64,000 nucleotides of DNA, from positions 218,725-282,724 of the forward strand of contig SZWC01000807.1 in the NCBI GenBank assembly GCA_023375785.1, read 5' to 3'. Made by a program: the position numbers and the translations under genes. Shown here one piece after another: positions 13,726-26,400 of this stretch. Each line of letters opens with the position of its first letter. Position 1 is the stretch's first letter. This DNA is from Penium margaritaceum. Taxonomy: Eukaryota; Streptophyta; Zygnematophyceae; Desmidiales; Peniaceae. The notes under the pieces are model-generated. The model did not search any database. It saw nothing but the letters and a program-made list of their open reading frames with translations, and was not told the DNA's origin.

Positions 13726-14541
13726 CCACTCCTCCCTCTTTGAGAGACCTGCCTCCTTGTCTGTCCAACGGCTTTTCTCGTCGAACGTGACGTCACGACT
13801 CTGGACAATCTGCTGCCTCCTTGGGTCAAAGAGCCGATACGCCTTGCTTCCACTCTCATATCCAAGGAAAATACACCGGCGGGTACGCGGGTCCAGCTTG
13901 CTCCGTCCCTCACGTGCCTACACCATTGCATGTGCAACACAACCAAACGTGCGGAGGTGACCCACTGCCGGCTTCCTCCCGCTCCACACTTCTTGTGGCA
14001 TCTTCCATGCATTCCTCTCCTTGTCCTTCAGCGGCTTGGTCGGCATGAGATTCATGATGTACGCTGCTGTCCTTGCCGCCTCCGCCCAATACCGTTGTGT
14101 AAGGCCGGCATCGCTCAACATGGATCACACCATGTTAAAGATTGTGCGATTCGCTCTCTCTGCGACGATATTTTGTTGTGGGGAGTGTGGAGTTGTTTTC
14201 TGCCACTCAATCCCCTTGCTCTTCATCCACCCAAGGCACCCCGCATATTCACCGCTGTTGTCACTCCGGAACGCCTTCACCTTCAACTCTGTTTGCCGCT
14301 CCACATCAGCCACAAACTCTTGCATGCACGCAAGGACCTCACACTTCCGCTTCATTGGGTAGAGGTAGAGTTTCCGGCTGTGGTCATCGATGAAGGTGAG
14401 GAAGTAGCGAGCTCCGCCGATGGAGCTCTCAAGCGGTCCACACACATCTGTGTGTACCACGGCCAGTTTTGCCAATGCACGCGTCCCCTTGGCGACAAAC
14501 GGCTGCCGAGTTGATTTGCCAATGATGCATGGCTCACACAC
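13700..14541 (-). pseudogene. Copia integrase region (fossil)
   Basis: Contains integrase-core signatures of Ty1/Copia: VHTDVCGPL, FIDDHSRK and SDNSGEYAG in order, followed by an integrase C-terminal stretch (AYIMNLMPTKPL-like). The DDE-type recombinase would insert element cDNA into chromosomes. It is a broken copy and is recognised by similarity to element 2. Confidence 0.88.
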
Positions 14542-15110
14542 GGTCTCCTTGGTTCATTAAGGCTGCTGATTTGGAGATCCCGCACCACTTCCATCTTAGC
14601 CATCTCCTTCACTGTTGATGGAGAAATGTGGCAGAGTCGGCGGTGCCATAGGTCCAGGTCTCCTCCGTCCTTCGTTGCAAGATTGGCGGCGTTGGACCCC
14701 ACCCGGCTGCTGAGGATCTTTGCACGTAGCAGGTACAAGTCCTCCTCCCTCTTGGCACGCACAATCACCTCACCTTTGCCCTCTTTGCGGATGAGGGCCT
14801 CCTTCTTTGGGAAGAGCATCTCAAGTCCCTTGTCGGTAAGGTGGCTGACGGAGAGTAGGTTTGCCCCAAAGTTAGGCATACGCAGCACATCGTAGATTGT
14901 GCTTGTGACAGGTTTGCCGTCTACAATTGACTCAATGCGGACATTAACCTCACCGGCGGCCACCTCTGTTTTTCCATTGGCCACCATCATGCGTCTCTCC
15001 GAGGTGCCGTAGGTGACAAATGCCGCCCTGTTGCATTGCGTGTGGCGGCCTGATCCGGAGTAGATGACGGCAACTCCTGGATCCTTCAAGTTGGTGGGGT
15101 TGTACGCCAT
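14542..15110 (-). pseudogene. Copia protease and GAG-pre-integrase region (fossil)
   Basis: Starts with MAYNPTNLKDPG and carries the aspartic-protease neighbourhood (SGSGRHTQCN, equivalent to the usual D-S-G/A-x-x-H context), then DVLRMPNFGANLLS and the pre-integrase zinc-binding signature LWHRRLCHIS. This order (protease before integrase, with the LWH..LGH-type box between) is diagnostic of Ty1/Copia. Non-functional copy. Confidence 0.88.
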
Positions 15111-15159
15111 AAGGGCGTGCTCATCTTTCTTCCCGCCCCGCTGTGACCGATCTATTTTC

Positions 15160-15919
15160 TTCTTAGGACAGTTGCGCGCGTAGTGGCCCTCCTTGCCGCA
15201 GTTGAAGCACTCCCCCTTCTTATCACCCTTCTAAGTGCCCTGTTTGGCACCCTTCCACTTGTCGCCTCGGCCTCCACTTTGTGGATGAACCGTGGAAGCT
15301 GAACTTGATGCCGCTGCACTCTCTCGACCGCCACATCGCATCCACTCATTGCGCATGTACTCAACAACCTTCGGGTACTTCAACTCGTTGGAAGGCCAGC
15401 CACCAAGGACTGTGATCATGGGGCTCCAACTCTCTGGCAAGGCCAGAAGGAGGATCATAGCTTGCAACTGAGAGTCGACCTCCCAACCTGTGGCCACGCA
15501 CTTCGCTGCGAGGGACTCAATCTGCTGCATGATCTCCATGATGTTGACGCCTTCGTTGGCTTGGAGGGTGACGAGCCGTTTGAAGATGAAGAGATGATTG
15601 GCAAGGTTACTTGACTGGTGGATGGAGAAGAGTTTTGACCATGCGTCCGCGGCCAGGGCGCATCCTTGGATGTGCCCAAGTTGTGGTGGGCATAACGCGG
15701 ACACAAGGAGCGCCAATGCATTTTTGTTGCGCTTCTTGTATGCCTCCTTCACCTCAGCTGTTGCAGTCTCCGGTGGAGCAGTCTCATCACCTTGTACGAG
15801 CTCAAGCAGTCCCTTCCCTTGTCGTCGAGAAAGACCTCAAATTGCCACCTCCACAAAGCAAAGCCTGTCCCATCAAACTTAAGGACAGCACGGCTGCTCT
15901 CTTGCTCGCTAGTTGCCAT
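15160..15919 (-). pseudogene. Copia Gag with CCHC zinc knuckle (fossil)
   Basis: Gag begins at a Met about 70 bp inside the 5' LTR (MATSEQESSRAVLKFDGTGF) and shows the UBN2/Copia-Gag-type pattern (ALWRWQFEVFLDDKG, then LANHLFIFKRLVTLQANEG). It ends in a CCHC knuckle, CFNCGKEGHYARNC (about 15163-15212), which in live elements binds the RNA genome. It is broken. Confidence 0.88.
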
Positions 15920-15987
15920 GTCTTGCTGTTGGGAGCGTGAAATCAAGCTGGCTTTGAACCCCTTAGAGGCGTGGGCCCATAACCCTT

Positions 15988-16919
15988 TGTTGGCCTGAGG
16001 GTGAGTGTGCACCCTAGAGGGTCCCTAGCAGTGGCTGGTTCACACCACCAACTGGTTTTGGAGAGACTGAAACTGTGGAGGCAACTGGTTCCAAGGATCG
16101 CAAAATCTGGTCAGAGATTGAGGCAGCAGTTTTGGACTGAATTGACTGGAAATGAACACTTGATCAAGGCTCACAAGCAGTGGCATTTTATAGCCACTGA
16201 TCTAAGCTTTCTTGAACACCAAAGCATGCCAGATTTGGAGCTTCCTAGCAGATTCTATGGCTTCTAGAGAGCTCCTTGGTAGGTTGTCCTTTTCCCACCT
16301 AGGAAGGCATCCCTTCCCTCCTCTAGAAGCTTCTGCCCCTTCCTAGATTCCTCAGCTTGCTTCTAGTAGGAGTGAAAGTGTCCAGAAGACCGAGACACCT
16401 CTAGATGCCTTGTAGGACAAGTCACCCCTTCTAGAAGGTGTGCCACCTTCCTGGACCCTAACCTGGCCTTCTAGCAACTTAAAGAGGAACTCTAGAGGTT
16501 GAGCTAGCTTCCTGGCATCTATTTTCCACCTCCCTTGAGGCAGGGCAGAATTTCATCTTGTGGGACTTGAACCCGGGCCCCTGCCTCTATTGGTGGACAC
16601 CATTAACCACTAAGTCACCTTGGTTTGTATTCTTGGTGTTTCCTTTTCGAGTCACTCCTGCCATGGTGAGGAGCNCCACCTTCCTGGACCCTAACCTGGC
16701 CTTCTAGCAACTTAAAGAGGAACTCTAGAGGTTGAGCTAGCTTCCTGGCATCTATTTTCCACCTCCCTTGAGGCAGGGCAGAATTTCATCTTGTGGGACT
16801 TGAACCCGGGCCCCTGCCTCTATTGGTGGACACCATTAACCACTAAGTCACCTTGGTTTGTATTCTTGGTGTTTCCTTTTCGAGTCACTCCTGCCATGGT
16901 GAGGAGCATTACTCCAACA
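15988..16919 (-). repeat. 5' LTR of Copia element 1, inflated by assembly duplication
   Basis: Measures 932 bp, but taking out one 232-bp duplicate plus the single N leaves exactly 699 bp, the family length. The LTR is followed on its internal side by a leader reading AAGGGTTATGGGCCCACGCC on the minus strand. No plant-typical initiator-Met PBS (TGGTATCAGAGC) is visible there. Confidence 0.9.
16443..16907. other. Assembly duplication around a single N (16675)
   Basis: 16443-16674 and 16676-16907 are the same 232-bp sequence, separated by one N. The LTR is 699 bp only if one copy is removed. This is most likely two overlapping contig ends placed side by side. Confidence 0.92.
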
Positions 16920-19900
16920 TTATGAGTTGTGAATTTTGACCACACACATCGGATTTCTTTGGTCAAAGACAGTACATTTGCCTACTTTGTTCGGTCATTG
17001 TGCATGATAGCCACACCGTGCTACTACTGATTGAAGGTCGTTGTACTTGCTAGTTGAGAACTGATATTCCCAGACCATTGTTCCCCCCTCTAACCATTTG
17101 TGACTCGTGTTATGGGTTGCAAACATTGACCACCCATATTGACATTCTTCAATCATGGTCAGTGACATATGCCTAGTTTTGTTGTCCGGTCTGCATAGTA
17201 GCCATACCGGGTCACTACGTATTGAAGTTTGTTGTCCTTTCTAGTCGATACATATGGTTCCCAAACCATTGTCTCTCCCTCTGACCATTTGTGACTCGTT
17301 TTATGAGTTGTCAATGTTGACTACACATAGTGGACTTCTGTGGTCATAGTCACATACGTATATTTTGGTCAATCAATGTGCAGGCTAGCCACACCATGCC
17401 ACTATTTGTTGAAGGTCTTTGTACTTGCTAGTTGATAACTAGTGTTCCCAATCCATTGTGTCCCCCTCTTATCATTAGTGGCTCCTGTTATGAGTTTTTA
17501 ACGTTGACCACATGAAATAAAATTCTTTGGACATGGTCAGTGACATATGCATACTTTGGTTGCTCACTGTGCATGGTAGCCACACTGTGCCACTACATAT
17601 TGGAGGTATTTGTACTTGCTAGTGGATCACTAGTATTCACAAACCACTAACTTCCACTCTGACCATTTGTGACTTGTGTTATGAATTGTCAAAATTTACC
17701 ACGCAAAGTGACATTGTTTGGTCATGGTCAGTGACATATGCCTACTTTGGTTGGTCATCGTGCATGGTATCCACATTGTGCCACAACTTATTGGCGGTCC
17801 CTGTGCTTACTTAATGGTTCCTGGTGTTCCCAAACCATTGTTTCCCCCTCTAACCATTTATGACTCGTATTATGAGTTATCAACGTTGACCACACACAGC
17901 GGATTTCTTTGGTCAATGGCAGTACATATGCCTACTTTGGTCGGTCATTGTGCGTGGTAGCCACACCGTGCTACTACGAATTGAAGGTCGTTGTACTAGC
18001 TACATGAGAACTGATATTCCCAGACCATTATTTCCCCCCTCTGACCATTTGTAACTCGTGTTATGGGTTGTGAATGTTGACCACCCATATTGAAATTCTT
18101 CTGTCATGGTCACTGACATATGCCTAGTTTGGTTGTTCCGTGTGCATAGTAGCCATACCGTGCCACTACGTATTGAAGTTCTTTGCCCTTTCTAGTTGAT
18201 ACATGTGGTTCCCAAACCAATGTCTCTCCCTCTGACCATTTGTGACTCGTGGTATGAGCTGTCAATGTTTACCACACATAGTAGACTTCTTTGGTCATAA
18301 TCAATGACATATGCATCCTTTGGTTGGTCACAGTGCACGCTAGCCACACAGTGCCACTGCTTGTTGAAGTTCTTTGTACTTGCTAGTTGATAACTAGTAT
18401 TCCCAACCCATTGCTTCCCCCTCTGACCATGTTTGTCTCGTGTTATGAGTTTTCAACGTTGATCACACACTGTGAAAACATATCGGTCATGGTTAGTGAC
18501 ATATGCCTACTTTGGTTTGTCACTGCACATGGTTACCACGCCAAGTCACTACATATTGAAGGTCTTGGTGCTTTCTAGTTGAAAGCTAGTCTTCCCAAAC
18601 CATTGTTATCCCCTTCCGGCTATCTATGACTCGTGTTGTGAGTCATCAACGTTGACAACATGAACTGGAATTCCTTGGTCATGGTGAGTGACATATGCAT
18701 ACTTTGGTTGGTCACTGTTCATCTTCCACTCTGACGATTTCTGACTCGTGTTATGAGTTGTCAAAGTTTACAACACATAGTAACATTCCTTGGTCATGGT
18801 CAGTGACATATGCCTACTTTGGTTTGTCACTATTCATGGTTACCACACCGTGTCACTATGGATTGAAGTTCTTTGTGCTTTCTAGTTGATAGCTAGTCTT
18901 CCCAAACACTTGTTACCCCCCTCTGACTATCTATGACTGGTGTTGTGAGTTGTCAATGTTGACCACATGAAGTGAAATTCTTTCGTCATGGTCAGTGACA
19001 TATGCATACTTTGGTTGGTCAGTGTGCATGGTAGCCACACTCTGCCACTACATATTGAAGGTATTCATACTTGCTAGCCGACAACTAGCATTCGCAAACC
19101 ATTATCTTTCACTCTGACCGTTTGTGACTTGTGTTATGAGTTTTCAAAGTTTAAAACACATAGTGACATTCTTTGGTCATGGTCAGTGACATATGCATGC
19201 TTTCGTTGGACATCGTGCATGGTATCCATACCATGCCAAAACGTATTGAAGCTCCTTGTGCTTGCTAGTTGATACCTGGTGTTCCCAAACCATTGTTTCC
19301 CTCTCTGACCATGTGTGACTCGTATTATGACTTGTCAACGTTGACCACACACAGCGGATTTTTCTGGTCAAAGGCAATACATATGCCTACTTTGGTCGGT
19401 CATTGTGCATGGTAGCCACACCGTGCTACTAGTGATTGAAGGTCGTTGTAATTGCTAGTTGAGAACTGATATCTCCAGACCATTGTTTCCCCCCTCTAAC
19501 CATTTGTAACTCGTGTTATGGGTTGTGAACGTTGACCACCCATATTGAAATTCTTCGGTCATGGTCAATGACATATGCTTAGTTTGGTTGTCCGGTGTGC
19601 ATAGTAGCCACACCGTGCCACTACGTATTGAAGTTCTTTGTCCTTTCTAGTCAATACATAGGGTTCCCAAACCATTGTCTCTCCCTCTGACCATTTGTGA
19701 CTCGTGTTATGAGTTGTAAATGTTGACCACAAATAGTGGACTGCTTGGGTCATATTCAGTGAGGTATGCATCCTTTGTTTGGTCACTGTGCACGCTAGCT
19801 ACACCGTGTTACTACTTGTTGAAAGTCTTTGTTCTTGCTATTTGATAACTAGTGTCCTAACGCATCTTTCCCCCTCTGGCCATTTGTGACTTGTGTTATG

Positions 19901-22462
19901 AGGTTTCAACGTTGAAATTCTTTGGTCATGGTCACTGACATATACCTAGTTTGGTTTGTCACTGTACATAGTTACCATACCGTGTGACTATGTATTGAAG
20001 GTCTTTGTACTTTTTAGTTGATAGGTAGTCTTTCCAAACCATTGTTACCCCCCTCTGACCATCTCTGACTCGTGTTGTGAGTTGTCAACATTCACCACAA
20101 GAAGTGAAATTCTTTGGTCATGGTCAGTGACATATGCATACTCTTGTTGGTCACTGAGCATGGCAGCCTCACTGTGCCACTACATATTGAGGGTACTTGT
20201 ACTTGCTAGTCGATAACTATAATTGAAAAACCATTATCTCCCACTCTGACCATTTGTGACTTGTATTATGAGTTGTCAAAGTTTACCACACATGGTTTCA
20301 TTATTTTGTCATGGTCAGTGACATATGCCTTATTTCGTTGGTCATCGTGCGTAGTATCCACACCATGCCACAACTGATTGGAGGTTCTTGTGCTTGCTAG
20401 TTGATACCTTGTGGTCCCAAACCATTGTTTCCCCCACACACCATCTGTGACTCGTATTATGAGTTGTCAATATTGACCACACACACTGGATTTCTTTGGT
20501 CAAAGGCAGTACATATGCCTCCTTTGGCCGGTCATTGTACATGGTAGTAACACCGTGCTACTACTGATTGAAGGTTGTTGTACTTGCTATTTGAGAACTC
20601 ATATTTTCAGACCATTGTTTCCCCCCTCTGCCCATTTGTGACTCGACTTTTGGGTTGTGAATGCTGACACCCATATTCAAAGTATTTGGTCATGGTCAGT
20701 AACATATGCCTAGTTTGGTTATTCAGTGTGCATAGTAGCCACACCGTGCCACTACGTATTGAAGTTTTTTGTCCTTTCTTGCCAATTCAAAAGATTACCA
20801 AACCATTGTCTCTCCCTCTGGCCATTTGTGACTCGTGTTATGAGTTGTCAATGTTGCCTACACATAGTTGACTTCTTCGGTCATAGTCAGCGACGTATGC
20901 ATCCTTTGGCTGGTCACTGTGTACTCTAGCCACATCGTGCTACTACTTGTTGAAGGTCGTTTTACTTGCTAGTTGATAACTAGTGTTCCCAACCCATTGT
21001 TTCCCCCTCTGACCATTTGTGACTCGTGTTATGATTTTTCAACGTTGAACACATATTGTGACATTCTTCTGGTCATGGTCAGTGACATATGCCTACTTTG
21101 GTTTGTCACTGTACATGGTTACCATGCCATGTCACTATGTATTGAAGGTCTTTGCATTGTCTAGTTGATAGCTAGTTTCTGAAACCATTTTCATCCCCTT
21201 CCAATAGTTGTGTTTTGTGTTGTTAGTTGTCAACGGTGACCACATGAAGTGAAATTCTTTGGTCATGGTCAGTGACATATGCATACTTTGGTTGGTCACT
21301 GTGCATTGTAGCCACACTGTACCACTACATGTTTAAGGTATTTGTACTTGCTAGTCAATAACTGGCATTCACAAACAATTATCTTCCGCTCTAACCATTT
21401 GTGACTCGTGTTATGAGTTGCCAAAGTTTAACACACTGTGACATTCTTTGGTCATGGTAAGTGACATATGCCTAGTTTGGTTGTTTGGTGTGCATAGGAG
21501 CTACACCGTGCCATTACGCATTGAAGTTCTTTTTCCTTTCTAGTCGATACATGGGGTTCCCAAACCATTTTCTCTCCTTCTGACCATTTGTGACTCGTGT
21601 TAAGTTGTCAATGTTGACCACACATAGTGGACTTCTTCGGTCATAGTCAGTGACGTATGCATCATTTGGTTGGTCACTGTGCATGCTAGGCACACTGTGC
21701 CACTACTTGTTGAAGGGCTTTGTACTTGCTAGTTGATAACTAGTGTTCCCAACCCATTGTTTCCCCCTCTGACCATTTGTGACTCTTGATATGAGTTTTC
21801 AACGTTGACCTCACACTGTGAAATTCTTTTGGTCATGGTTAGTGACATATGCCTACTTTGGTTTGTCACAGTACATGGTTACTACGCCATGTCACTACGT
21901 GCTAAAAGTCTTTGTGCTTTGTAGTTGAGATCTAGTCTTCCCAAACAATTGTTTCCTTCTCTGAATATCTGTGACTCGTGTTGTGAGTTGTCAACACTGA
22001 CCACATGAAGTGAAATTCTTTGGTCATGGTCAGTGACATATGCATGCTTTCGTTGGTCACTGAGCATGGTACCCACACTGTGCTACTGCATGTTGAGGTT
22101 ATTTGTACTTGGTTGTCAATAACTAGTATTCACAAACCATTATCTTTCCCTCTGACCATATGTGATTCGTGTTTTGAGTTGTCAACGTTTACCACACATG
22201 GTGACATTACTTGGTCATGGTCAGTGACATATGCCTACTTTCATTAGTTGGTGCATATCATACACACCGTGCCTCAACTTATTGAAGGTCCTTGTGCTTG
22301 CTAGTTGATACCTAGTGTTCCCAAACCATTGTTTCCCCCTCTGACCATCTCTGACTCTTATGATGAGTTGTCAACGTTGACGACACAGAGCGGATTTCTT
22401 TGGTCAAAGGCAGTACATATGCCTCCTTTGGCCGGTCATAGTGCATGGTAGCCACACCGTGC
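16920..22462 (+). repeat. 191-bp satellite HOR array, segment 2
   Basis: Continuation of the same array in the same orientation, resuming in the B monomer split by element 1. A-type landmarks lie near 17646, 18721, 19101, 20235, 21378 and 22138. The spacings of 380 (18721-19101) and 760 (21378-22138) are units of two and four monomers. In the first an A/E hybrid is followed by F. In the second an A/C hybrid is followed by D-E-F. Unequal exchange between monomers in shifted register explains both. The segment ends in a B monomer at the CGTGC target of the next insertion. Confidence 0.94.
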
Positions 22463-23438
22463 TGTCAGGATGAGATCCGCGTGGTGCAGTCCCAACGTTT
22501 GTCTGATCGTCTCTACTGGTTCACGTCTACTGTTTTGGGCGAATTTGAGACTGAGCGTGAGCTTTCTGGTGGCCTCATGCTATGTGAGCAGGAATTTAGA
22601 GGCAGTCAGTTTGCAAAGGGAATAACGTCGTTTTGCGTTAGTTTTTGAACATGGACAGGATCACAACATTTATAGGGCTAGTCATGAGCTTTCCAACACA
22701 CCAAACCACGCGCAATTCGGCCAAGCATAGCACAAGTTATGCTTGTCAAAGCGCAGGTCTCACCCACCACAGAAGCCTGACGCCGCCACTCGCCGTGGCG
22801 CCTTCGTTCACGTGCGAAGCGCCTTTCCCAAGGCGCATATCCCATTGCACATGGTGTGGGGGTCCCCTGCACTGTTTCCACGTACCCTACCCACTTTTGG
22901 GTCGTGTTTGGTGATGGGGTGTGATGAGGTTCGAAACCTGTCCGTGGACCTGCAGTCAGAATTTTGACAGAATCCCCGAGTAACAAAACGTACTACTGAG
23001 TTTCGGACGCCGAGCTTGATTTTTGGCGAAGTCCCTCAGTAACAACCTGCACTACTGGATCCGGTGGATGATCCGCCGGATCAGGTGGATCATCCACCGG
23101 ACGCCTCGGCAGGCCTATCGGAGCATTTTCTCCAGATGGTATTTGTGTTACTCTATCCGGTCGATTATCCACCGGATTTCGAGTCGCAGCTGGCTCACAG
23201 AGTCGCTGCGCACACCCCAATTTTGGAAGGTCATATCTCCCTCGATACTTGTCCGATTTTGGCGAAACAACTTCCACCGGATTCACCCACTTGTCAACTT
23301 TGAGGGGCAATCCTTCATTTCAGGATCCAAGCAATGCTTAAGTCGCCAGATCCGCCGGAGCGGCGTTTCCGTTTTCTGGCGGCTCCTCAGCGCCTCCCGG
23401 CGCCGCACTTGGGCATGCGGAGGGGCAATTTTTCAACA
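22463..23438. mobile_element. Solo LTR, probably Gypsy-like family
   Basis: A 976-bp segment with TGTCAGG...TCAACA ends (TG...CA), flanked by perfect 5-bp duplications CGTGC (22458-22462 and 23439-23443). It has no coding domains, PBS or polypurine tract, so it is read as a solo LTR left by LTR-LTR recombination. It shares nothing obvious with the Copia LTR. Its right half carries several ATCCGGTGGAT / ATCCACCGGA motifs in both orientations (about 23058-23180), which make strong inverted repeats. Assignment to Gypsy rests on LTR size and termini only and is tentative. Strand is not determined. Confidence 0.8.
23058..23180. repeat. Cluster of inverted TCCGGTGGAT / ATCCACCGGA motifs
   Basis: Within the solo LTR the motif TCCGGTGGAT and its complement, plus variants (ATCCGCCGGATC), occur at about 23059, 23072, 23088 and 23169, alternating in orientation so that the stretch can fold on itself. 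A further CCACCGGATT lies near 23274. They may be LTR regulatory sites or an RNA structure. Confidence 0.6.
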
Positions 23439-26400
23439 CGTGCTACGACTGATTGAAGGTCATCGTACTTGCTAGTTGAGAACTAATATTCCCAGACCAT
23501 TTTGTCCCCCCTCTGCCTGTTTGTGACTCGTGTTCTGGGTTGTGAACGCTGACCAACCATATTGATGTTATTCCGTCATGGTCAGTAACATATGCCTAGT
23601 TTGGTTGTTCGGTGTGCATAGTAGCCACACCGTGCCACTGCGTATTGAACTTCTTTGTCCTTTCTAGTCAATACAAATGGCTCCCAAACCATAGTTTCTC
23701 CCTCTATCCATTTGTGACTCGTGTTATGAGTTGTCAATGTTGACTACACATAGTGGACTTCTTCGGTCATAGTCAATAACATATGCATCCTTTGGTTGGT
23801 CACTGTGCACGCTAGCAACATCGTGCCACTACTTGTTGAAGGTCTTTGTACTTGCTAATTGATAAGTAGTGTTCCCAACCCATTGTTTCCCTCTCTAACC
23901 ATTTGTGACTCGTGTTATGACGTTTCAACGTCGACCACATACTATGACATTCTTCTGGTCATGGACAGTGACATATGACTACTCTGGTTTGTCACTCTAC
24001 ATGGTTACCATGCCGTGTCACTATGTATTGAAGGTCTTTGTGTTGTCTAGTTGATAGCTAGTTGCTCAAACCATTGTTTCCCCCCTCTGAATATCTCTGA
24101 CTTGTGTTGTTAGTTGTCAAAAATGACCACATGAAGTGAAATTGATTGGTCATGGTCAGTGACGTATGCATACTTTGGTTGGTCACTGTGCATTGTAGCC
24201 ACACTGTGCCACTACATGTTTAAGGTATTTGTACTTGCTAGTCAATAACTAGTATTCATAAACCATTATCGTCCACTCTAACCATTTGTGACTCGTATTA
24301 TGAGTTGTCAAAGTTTACCACACATACTGACATTCTTTGGTCATGGTCAGTGACATATGCCTACTTTGGTTGGTCATTGTGCGTGGTATCCACACCGTGC
24401 CACGATATATTGAAGGTCCTTGTGCTTGCTAGTTTATACCTGGTGTTCCCAAACCATTGTTGCCCCCTCTGACTATTTGTGACTCGTATTATGAGTTGTC
24501 AACATGGACCACACACAGCGGATTTCTTTGGTCAAAGGCAGTACGTATGCCTACTTTGGTTGGTCATTGTGCATGGTAGCCACTCTGTGCTACTACTGGC
24601 TGAAGGTTGTTGTATGTACTAGTTGAGAAATGATATTCCCAGACCATTGTTTCCCCGTCTAACCGTTTGTGACTCGTGATATAGGTGGTGAACGTTGACC
24701 ACCCATATTGAAATTCTTTGGTCGTGGTCAGTGACATATGCCTAGTTTGGTTGTTTGGTGTGCATAGTAGCCACAATGTCCCACTACGTATTGAAGTTCT
24801 TTGTCCTTTCTAGTCAATTCATAGGGTTCCCAACCCATTGTCTCTCCCTTTGACAACTTGTGACTCGTGTTGTGAGTTGTCAATGTTGACCACACATAGT
24901 GGACTTCTTCGGTCATAGTCAATGCATATGCATCATTTGCTTAGTCACTGTGCACACGAGCCACACCTTGCCACTACGTGTTGAAGGTATTTGTACTTCC
25001 TAGTTGATAACTAGTGTTCCTAACCCATTGTTTCCCCCTCTGACCACTTGTGACTCGTGTTATGAGTTTTCAACGTTGACCACACACTTTGAAATTCTTT
25101 TGGTCATGGTTAGTGACATATGCCTAATTTGGTTTGTCACTGTACATCGTTACCACGCCGTGTCACTACGTATTGAAGGTATGTGTGATTTCTACTTGAT
25201 AGCTAGTCTTCCCAAACCATTGTTACCCCCTCTGACTATTTGTGACTTGTGTTGTGAGTTGTCAACCGTGACCACATGGAGTGAAATGGTTTGGTCATGG
25301 TCAGTGACATATGCATACTTTGGTTGGTCACTGTGCATTGTAGCCACACAGTGCCACAACACATTGAAGGTATTTGTACTTGGTTGTTGATAACTAGTAT
25401 TCACAAACCATTATCTTCCACTCTAACAATCTCTTGCTCTTGTTATGAGTTGTCAAATTTTACCACACATAGTGACATTACTTGGTCATGGTCAGTGACA
25501 TATGCTCACTTTGGTTGGTCATTGTGCATGGTATCCACACCGTGCTACAACCTATTGAAGGTCCTTGTGCTTGCTTATTGATACCTGGTGTTCCAAAACC
25601 ATTGTTTCCCCCTGTGACCACTTGTGACTCATATTATGAGTTGTCAACGCTGACCACACACTGCAGATTTCTTTGGTCAAAGGCAGTACATATGCCTACT
25701 TTGGTCGGTCATTGTGCATGGTAGCCACACCGTGCTACTACTGATTGAAAGGTTGTTGTCCTCTCTAGTTGAGAACTGATTTTTGCAGACCATTGTTTCC
25801 CCCTATGATTGTTTGTGACTCGTGTTATGGTTGGTGAACGTTAACCACCCATATTGAAATTCTTTGATCATGGTCAGTGACATATGCCTTGTTTGGTTGT
25901 TTTGTATGCATAGTAGCCACACTGTGCCACTACGTATTGAAGTTCTTTGTCCTTTCTAGTCAATACATAGGGTTCCCAAACCATTGTCTCTCCCTCCAAC
26001 CATTTGTGACTCGTGTTATGAGTTGTCAATGTTGACCACACATAGTAGACTTCTTTCGTCATAGTCAGTGACGTATGCATTATTTGGTTGGTCACTGTGC
26101 ACGCTAGCCACACCGTGCCACTACTTGTTGACGGTCTCTGTACTTGCTAGTTGATAACTTGTGGTTCCAGCCCATTGTTTCCCCTTTTGACCATTTGGGA
26201 TTTGTATTATGAGTTTTCAACGTTGACCACTTACTGTGAAAGTCTGTTGGCCATGGTCGGTGACATATGCCTAATTTGGTTGGTCATTGTACATGGTTAC
26301 CAGGCCGTGTCACTACGTATTGAAGGTCTTTGTGCTTTTAAGTTGACAGCTTGTATTCCCAAACCATTGTTACCCCCTCTGTGTATCTGTGACTCGTGTT

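Larger units (their letters stand above)
12537..16919 (-). mobile_element. Ty1/Copia LTR retrotransposon fossil, element 1
   Basis: A broken Copia copy in minus orientation with both LTRs (TGTTGG...CCAACA termini) and a 5-bp target duplication. From its 5' end, right to left on the plus strand, it retains a Gag region with a CCHC knuckle, protease, GAG-pre-integrase, integrase, and the start of the RT region. Most of RT and all RNase H are absent. I estimate about half a dozen breaks in what remains. The two LTRs differ at roughly 40 of 699 positions by eye, near 6%, indicating a fairly old insertion. The right LTR is lengthened by an assembly duplication (16443-16907). Confidence 0.93.

Noticed and set aside
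13258-13790. Plus-strand frames of up to 161 codons, also 13930-14514 and 57436-58828
   Set aside because: Antisense shadows of the Copia polyprotein, which has clear domains on the minus strand. The longest also crosses N runs.
22645-23475. Protein-coding gene of 70-150 codons
   Set aside because: The frames overlap each other inside a TG...CA segment with perfect 5-bp duplications, and none has a recognisable domain. A solo LTR explains the segment.
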